DNA from: Myripristis murdjan
Lineage: Eukaryota > Chordata > Actinopteri > Holocentriformes > Holocentridae
Length of the DNA: 64,000 nucleotides
Reading direction: 5' to 3'
Assembly (NCBI RefSeq): GCF_902150065.1
Contig: NC_043998.1
Coordinates: 6,554,501 to 6,618,500 of the forward strand
Shown here: positions 40,751 through 64,000 of the stretch, piece after piece
Numbering within the stretch: position 1 is the first letter of the stretch
How the letters are laid out: each line of letters begins with the position of its first letter
Notes under the pieces: generated by a model
What the model was told of the DNA's origin: nothing
The model's database searches: none
What the model saw: the letters and a program-made list of their open reading frames with translations, nothing else
Translations under genes and position numbers: made by a program

Positions 40751-43061
40751 ACAAGTGATGAACAACTACTTCAGTTTGGAATCTTGTGTTTGTTTTTTGT
40801 TGTTTTTTTGTTGTTTTTTTTCCTTTCATGTCTTTCTGCTAGGGACAACAATTCATGTCTTGTTGCCACAGATTCAGTTCAAACACAGCAACAGTTGTGT
40901 CTTCTTGCCAGAGATTCAAAAAGTTAACACGTGTGCCGGAGCGTGTTCGGTGGCAGATTTTTTTATTGGCACTTTTGCTTTGAAATTGATATTTTGCTGC
41001 TTTGTTGGGATTGTTGTTCATTTTTGCACACCACTGTGACAATTGTGGATTATATGCATTCAAACAAACACTGGAGTCACTTAAAAATATTCAATAATCC
41101 CTGCCAGCTGCTGAAAAGCCTGTGTCGGTTAACTTATCACTTATGGTGGTGTGATAACGTACTCTGCATATTGTTTCCCCTTCGTTCCACTACTCTCACG
41201 CATACACACTGGACACACAATCTGCTCTGTTCCTGTTAGCCACCCACATGTCCCCTGACATGCCTGGTGGAGATCTGCACTCTACTGAGAGCACTCTTCT
41301 AGTTGTTCGGTCTGAAAACACATTCTGCTTTTCCCCTCACCGTCAGGCCGGTCTCCCTTGACCTGTTAGCTTCCTGCGCACTGCTTCTCCCTGGACGCCG
41401 TGTGTGACTCAGACACCTTTAATCAAGAGAAGTGAGAGAGCAGAGCATTTTGAGGAAATAGGCTATACCGTGGTGACCTTTTGATAGCACAGAAGGACAA
41501 ATGAGGAAAAGTAATCAATTTTCAAGCAGGGTGACAGGCCTTGACAGTTACACTGAGTTATTAAGAGAGGGACGGTGGTGCTTTCAGGGTCCCTCAGAGC
41601 AACAAGTGCAGGAGGAGATTAGTGTCGGCACAAACTGCTTTTGAGTTGCTCGAGTTTGTTTATGTTATGCTCATACTGAACAGATGAACCTGAAAAATGG
41701 ATTTGTTGAATATATAAGTTCAAAAACTGAATCTGAAAGGCAAAATTTGTACACAATAGCTTGAAAGTTATCATTTTTATTAGAATTTTAAATGTGGTTT
41801 TCTCATTTAAAATGCTCTTTTTTGTTGTTGTTTTTAATAAAATTTGAAACTAGTTTCCTGAGAAACACATTTGGGTGCAAAAACTGAAAATCAGTTTTCC
41901 AAACATGGGGTTTGAACCACATGTTGTTGTGGAGCCCGGCCATCCCAGGACCTCTGTGCTATCACATCCAGCAATGGATGGATTTTCCAGTTCAAATTTT
42001 CAGAGACCTTTTATGAATCTAGAACCTGCAGGTTTTCATATGGTTTTCTATAGCGTTACCACAACATCAAACTGAACTGCCGAGTCTATCTGCCTTTAAA
42101 CAATTTCCCCCTCAAAATCTCCTGCTGATGCAGATCAGCTGTGGTGGACAACCACAACATTATTATGATGCCGCAATTCATATGACAGCAGAGCCCTTGC
42201 CAGCACACTCACATGAAGAAAAAGTAAAGCCACCTGCGCAGAGAGCTAAAAAAAACATTCACAGAATTGACAGGAATTTTAAAATGACCAATCAAAATTA
42301 TGGAGACAGCATCCCATTTTGCTGTCAGTTGTCTTAACCGCATGAAACTTGTTGCTGCTAAGCTGGGCTGTCAGGTCAATACAGTTTAGCAAAGTAATAC
42401 ATGAACAAACACCAGCTCGTATGAGTTAGCTTTACCAATAACAGAACATGCACCTTAGTGTTGTGTGTATCCATGAACAGAGTGAATTAAATCCAGAACC
42501 AGAGACTTCTTTTTACCCTTGGATTGCGTGAAAGCACTAATATTTTATCATCCACAACAGCTGTGCAGCACTGGACCAGACGTGCTCCTCTTGCCCCTTC
42601 CTCTCAGCAGCACGCCAACAAAGCGCAGCATGATGTCCCAATCCTACTTGTCTCCATGAATATAGGATGAAGTGCATAGACTTCTGGAGGGATTAACAAG
42701 GAATGAACAGTGGGCTCATAAAACATCAGGGAGTGCGGCAAACTGCACAGTGAGTCCTCTGCTTGGTGTGAAAAAAACGAGCCTTTGTTTCATTGTGTTC
42801 TGGTCAAACCCCTGTGGTTATTCCCATCTCATCCAATGAGGAGATCCACAATCAGGTGCATGTCAGCAGCAACTTGCAAACATTTTTTAAGGTCATATCA
42901 CCAGAGCTGAAAATGTACTGCTTTTCAACCCCATTGCTGTCACAGAGGTTTTGCTCAACATGTGCAAACACTGGAATCTATATTATTTCTACACCATCAT
43001 GTGAAAAAAAAACACACTCATAAACTAGATGAAGCTATCAGTGTAAAATTAGAGATGAGAA

Positions 43062-43424
43062 TTAAAGGAATACGCCAACATTTTGGGCAAAATAATCTTT
43101 TTCCGACTTACCCAGGCTGAGACAAGATGCTCAATACCATCTTCATACATCCAGTGGTTCAGCTCTTATTGATAGTATTTCGTGTTAGCTTAGCATAAAG
43201 CCTTGAAGTCTATGGGAGTCATTAGCCATGCTCTCAAAGTGAAAAAATAAACCTTGAACCAACTCCAACGCTGTCTCGGCTAATGACTCCCATAGACTTC
43301 AAGGCTTTATGCTAAGCTAACACAAAATGTTACCCACTGGAGCTGAGCCACTGGATGTGCAGAGGTGAAAATGGTCTCAGCCTGGGTAAGACAGAAAACA
43401 GGAAACATTGGCATATTCCTTTAA
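43062..43424. mobile_element. TTAA-flanked fold-back MITE
   Basis: A long imperfect palindrome. The left arm begins TTAAAGGAATACGCCAACAT and the right arm ends ATGCC-like/ATATTCCTTTAA. Inner arms share AGCCTTGAAGTCTATGGGAG in opposite orientations (43199 and 43285 areas), with a short loop between them. TTAA at both ends could be the target site. Non-coding, a structure common in perciform fishes. Confidence 0.75.
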
Positions 43425-44238
43425 ATGGGAAAAACAATTGTTTGCAAAAATGCAGTCCAATCGGTTTTACATTTCATGAACATGAATCACTCCCTAAGGC
43501 AGAAAACCACAGAGCTCAGACTACAACCTCTGAACTCAACAACTTGTAAAATCTGGAGCTGCATGTGTGATAAAGAGTGGTAGGCTGCTGTGTTCTTATA
43601 CTCTGATGAGCTCTAAAATTGCACAAATCAACCACCCACCTCAGTGACTCTCAGTGGGTCTTTACATTGTCATGACATCACCAGGTGTGGGTGGTAGGAA
43701 AAGTCTCATTCCTGGCAAAAGACATTTTAAATATGGTTAACACATAACAGTCACAGTAACTATGTTGCTCTAGCCACTCCAAAGTTTTAAGCACACCTTT
43801 AAATTGTGTCATATATCCTTGATCTATGCACTTATCATGTATAAAGGGCACCGAGTGTATTTTTAATCTACCCCAGACAGTTGAAAATATTCAGTCGTGA
43901 CAACAAAATTAAAATACTGCCTTCAATTAGGGGGATTCCCCTTCAGTCCGTCCATGATTTCGACATGTTACTGTTTTACTAATTTAAAAAACATGGGGGA
44001 GGCTCTCTCAAAAAGTCAGCTATAAAACTTTCACATTTGTTTTGGTTCAACACGCTTCCACATGGGGGAGACATGCTCCTCCCAATTCTAACTGCCTTTC
44101 TTCTTCTTTTTTCTTTTTTTCCCCTTTTATTTTTTTTGGGAGGAAAGAAAAAAAGAAAAAAATGTTGAAATACATAAATATTTCCTCTTTGGGGAAGTCT
44201 TTAAAAAATAGAGCTCCGTTCAAGAAAGGTACACACAT

Positions 44239-44240
<2 letters not shown>

Positions 44241-44283
<43 letters not shown>

Positions 44284-44297
44284 GAGAGAGAGAGAGA
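44241..44297. repeat. (GA)n tract upstream of plxdc1
   Basis: GA run with one GGG interruption, about 420 bases before the plxdc1-like start codon, in a purine-rich stretch (44240-44700) that probably includes the promoter or 5' UTR. Confidence 0.9.
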
Positions 44298-44713
44298 AGT
44301 GAAGAGTGAGGCTTGATTTGAAGGAGCAGAAAATTATGAGGTTGGACCGAGGGACGAGCAAAGAGAAAACACAGCCTCTGAATCTGCACCACTTCATCAG
44401 CTGTTTGTCAACTCTCTTATTGCCATGGATACATTATCCCAGAACTTCCTCTGAGGGACAAACAAGGACGTAAGGCAGAGAAGAAGAGGCAGGGAGAGAG
44501 GCAAGAGGAGAGAGAAAAGCAATAAACCTTGGTAGAAGTAGGGGAAAAAGCAGTGAGTGGGAGAGCAGAGGAAGGGAGAACGACGAAAGGTGGGGGAGTG
44601 GAGGAGCAGGCGCCCCTCTTGCAGTGAAGTGAGAGGATAAGCAGGGGAAAAGAAGAAGAGAGGAGCAGCGAAGAGTTGTGGAGGGAGAAGGAGGGAGAAG
44701 AAGTCAGCTGGAC

Positions 44714-61269
<16,556 letters not shown>

Positions 61270-61932
61270 AGGGACTTCCAGAGCACAGTCAGACTGAGTG
61301 AGGGCACCATCTTGAGGACTGCAAAGGGATTACAAAAGGATCAGTATGGGCGACGGGGCCAGCCATTGGTGCAGAATGTCCATATTCCAACCTTGGTGGC
61401 TGGACAGTGTCTACTGTAACTGCTCTTGTAGCTCTTGCCAGCTTTCTCTGTGTCTCTTGCTCTTTGCTATCACACAAGGGATTCGCCACATTATCCGAGG
61501 GGCTGGAGGGTGGGGATGGTCCAAGAGGAAGCTGACTGTACAGGGTTGTTGAGAGCAAAATGTGTTACTGTCCAAAACCCACCAAGGCACGGGGATGTCA
61601 GGGAATGAAACTAACTAGCCTTCATACTGCAAACCAATGTACAGTTCAACTTCATTATGTGTTTTTTTGTTTGTTTGTTTGTTTGTTTTTATCCAGTTTA
61701 TGGAGTTATTTTTGTTGGATGAAATGTCAAAGTGAGCAATGATTGGTTCATAAAATGCTATATCCATGCGGACTTCACTATAACAGATATTCAGCTATAT
61801 AACTGATAGTGATAATAATGATCATCAACGTGAACTGTTATGGAATAACAGGAGCATTTGTTCTGATGAATTTTAGAGTCATTGAGTTATTTGATAAAGT
61901 TTTCTTTGGACCTTTCCGTTTAAACCTCTTCC

Positions 61933-61938
61933 AATAAA
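61933..61938 (+). terminator. plxdc1: plxdc1 poly(A) signal
   Basis: AATAAA followed within 15 bases by T/GT-rich DNA (TTTTGTTTTCAGTTTTG). It lies 664 bases after the stop codon and would end a 3' UTR of about 690 bases. Confidence 0.7.
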
Positions 61939-61959
61939 ATTTTGTTTTCAGTTTTGATA

Positions 61960-62706
61960 TTAACTGTTGTCCTCAAATTCTTACCACCGAGCTGAAGACA
62001 AACAGCGCTGACCTCATGGCCTACATGTTATAACCACTGAGTCTGAACTGGTGGTTGTCTGGGGTTATTATAAATACAAGTTCAGTTCAACATTATTTAT
62101 TCCGCTGACATCAACACTGCCTTCAATAGAATTTCTTCCGTGTATGGCACAGTACCTGCTCGCTCCCAACAAAAATTTTGCATCCGCATATTTTGACTAA
62201 ACAGCTAAATGAATGACACTTGATAATGACAATGAAATCAGTAGAGGCAAATCACACAGCTGTCAGGGAACATAGCTCTCAAAGTTTTTTTTTTTTTTTT
62301 TTTCTTTTTTTTAAGATGTGGTTTTGACAATAGACCTACATTTCTGGCGTTTGTTTCCACTTAAATGCCAAAATTTACAAAATAAATAAATATATAAATT
62401 CATTCATTCATTCATTAAAAAAAAAAAAAAAAAAAAAAAAAAACAGAATAATCTACAGTCGCTGGTGGAATTCACTTCTATTGCCTGGGGTAAATCGCAC
62501 GAGTTTAGATGACGTTATATTCTAATGCTCTTACCACCAGCGAGTCTGGTCTTGTATTTCCTGTTTAGCAGGCGCCGCACAGCTCAGTATTTCCCTTGTG
62601 GATAACGGTTCGCTGTACGTTTGGGTACAACCGTATTATAGTTTCAGAAATAACAATATACTGTCACTGCAAGCAATTAAATTGACATTCGTGACGGAAG
62701 AAAATG
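61960..62706. other. plxdc1 to tRNA intergenic spacer
   Basis: No gene seen. It holds a poly(T) block (62287-62312) and about 90 bases later an (ATTC)n/poly(A) block (62399-62443), which could pair as an inverted homopolymer hairpin. Confidence 0.6.
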
Positions 62707-62778
62707 AGGGGGCACCCGGATTTGAACCGGGGACCTCTTGATCTGCAGTCAAATGCTCTACCACTGAGCTATACCCCC
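62707..62778 (-). tRNA. tRNA-Cys (GCA)
   Basis: A 72-base cloverleaf on the minus strand. Acceptor GGGGGTA pairs with TGCCCCC; the D-arm GCTCAGTGGTAGAGC holds box A; the anticodon loop CTGCAGA gives GCA for Cys; the T-arm with GGTTCAAATCC holds box B. No intron. A TTTT run lies four to seven bases after the 3' end and would stop Pol III. CCA is not encoded, as in eukaryotes. All stems look paired, so the gene seems functional. Confidence 0.97.
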
Positions 62779-64000
62779 GATACAGAAAGCGTCTATTAGC
62801 TTGCTACATGTAGATATATCTCCCTGTGAAATGTGGTCTATAATGTGACATTGTTTTATTTATTGATTCGTTTACCATTTGGATACAGCTGTGATACAAT
62901 GTGCTTTGTAGATTATACACAATCGTGGCGTTTCATGTCGTTCTTGTAAAAGACCAGCCCGGCAGTTTCAATGCACCACAGTGGACAGCAGGGGGCACCA
63001 ACTCTCTGACAACCTTGAACTATGTGCATCAGCTACTTTCTAATGACCATCAACCTACTTCTGACATAAAGATAGCATGTTTAATGCAGTTACTTGTCTT
63101 CAAGGCCGACTTGTAGGCTCTTGAGATTGAATGCACTATCCCTTTATCCCTAAACTGCTTAATGAAGGTTAATATTTCAAATACACTTTAGACACGTCAC
63201 CCTGTCCTAAAAATATTTTTATATTGCCATGGTATTCCTAAAAAGATTTATATTGTGTCTGTCAGTGAACTGTGAATTTATGGTGACATTATGTCAGCCT
63301 ATCTCAGCTAATGTCCCGTCGATGTGAATTCCTCCTGGGAATGAGGTTTTTGTTGTCCCGCCATGAAGAGTGCTCACAAAAGTCAGATTAATATTATTAC
63401 AGTTCATTTACATAAGAGCTTTCTCGTGCCTGTCTTAGATTTTGTCTTGGTCCTCATCCTTATAAGGTTATTACGGATTCCCCTGATGCTGCCTTCAAAT
63501 GCTCCTCGTAAACTTGTATAACGTTAATGCAAACGCCAATTGCAAGAAACAACAGGCCTACTAAAATAAATACGATTTAAACGTAAAAATAATGTGATTT
63601 TTTTTTTCTGCATAACTCGACACAGGAGTCCTTTGCGTTGCAACTACAGAATAACTATGAGCAAATGGAGACAGACATGCCTAATTGATGCTTTAATCAA
63701 TCTAAACGAATGATTTTTATGCATATCACCCTTTCTGTCACTTGCTGTCAAGGCTCCCCTGCTCTCCGTCCCCAAACATCACATCTCGACACCTCTACTG
63801 TGACAGTAAATTCAGTTTTTATAATTACCACGTTTTTGTATAATAGTTCCTACAGCATTTGAAGGCAACACCTCGCCCGACAAAAACTTGAGCGCCTCCT
63901 CCTCGTCTCTGGGCCGCGTCCGGTTATTAATTTAAATGCCTGCTTATGAGGAGCAGGTCTTCTGCCCAGCTGTCCTCACAGCCTGAGCGCTGCCTCTGGA
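62779..64000. other. Right-hand flank without recognised gene
   Basis: AT-rich sequence with no exon that I can support. The last 150 bases are more GC-rich (GAGCGCCTCCTCCTCGTCTC, CGCGTCCGG) and may approach the promoter or first exon of a further gene beyond the window. Confidence 0.4.

Larger units (their letters stand above)
31500..44713. other. 13-kb gene-poor region
   Basis: Lies between the divergent Dickkopf-like and plxdc1-like genes. No exon with family similarity or consistent splicing was found on either strand. It contains a possible homeodomain/forkhead element (33850-34300), a MITE with TIRs (36985-37522), TC/CA microsatellite DNA (38486-38560), a hAT-like MITE (39317-39525), a dispersed repeat (40578-40750), a fold-back element (43062-43424) and a GA tract (44241-44297). 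The rest is unassigned. Confidence 0.6.

Noticed and set aside
40445-40927. 160-codon open frame, plus strand
   Set aside because: Overlaps the dispersed repeat at 40578-40750 and a poly(T) run that gives FFFF and long Phe/Leu runs; no domain, no splice partners.

Overview
The window is vertebrate nuclear DNA, almost certainly from a ray-finned (percomorph-type teleost) fish. Genes are split into short exons with GT-AG introns. The flanks are rich in (TG)n/(CA)n microsatellites and in repeat families typical of teleosts (fold-back MITEs, a hAT-like MITE, a LINE 3' end with a CTTGAA tail). There are no bacterial-style operons. Five protein genes and one tRNA gene can be reconstructed exon by exon from splice sites and reading-frame phase.

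Layout. (1) 139-5564, minus: acsl5, long-chain acyl-CoA synthetase, 15 coding exons; the C-terminal part lies left of the window. Predicted 5' UTR exons run up to about 8.04 kb. (2) 9238-22354, plus: gucy2g, receptor guanylate cyclase G, 22 exons and 1122 codons, apparently intact, divergent from acsl5. (3) 23843-27167, minus: tectb, beta-tectorin, 10 coding exons and 339 codons with a hydrophobic GPI-type tail, convergent with gucy2g. (4) 29662-31237, minus: a short secreted cysteine-rich protein of the Dickkopf type, 4 exons and 196 codons; its last exon is only 61 bp. (5) 31.5-44.7 kb: gene-poor DNA with MITEs, microsatellites and a possible enhancer. (6) 44714-61269, plus: plexin-domain-containing receptor, closest to plxdc1, 14 exons and 492 codons with a 9-kb first intron. 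(7) 62707-62778, minus: tRNA-Cys(GCA). The rest to 64000 has no recognisable gene.

From memory, acsl5-gucy2g-tectb adjacency matches human 10q25.2, where GUCY2G is a pseudogene; here the gene looks functional. These neighbours belong to different processes: lipid activation, cGMP signalling, inner-ear matrix, a Wnt-antagonist-like ligand and a cell-surface receptor. No joint pathway is implied.

The most unusual points are the Dickkopf-like gene with a reduced first cysteine domain, and a perfect 136-bp direct duplication that places a poly(A)-signal-bearing segment from the gucy2g/tectb junction inside a gucy2g catalytic-domain intron. Others are a mariner-type relic with nearly intact 52-bp ends in a tectb intron and two relatives of one palindromic MITE family in plxdc1 introns. 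I found no retrovirus-like or capsid-bearing element.
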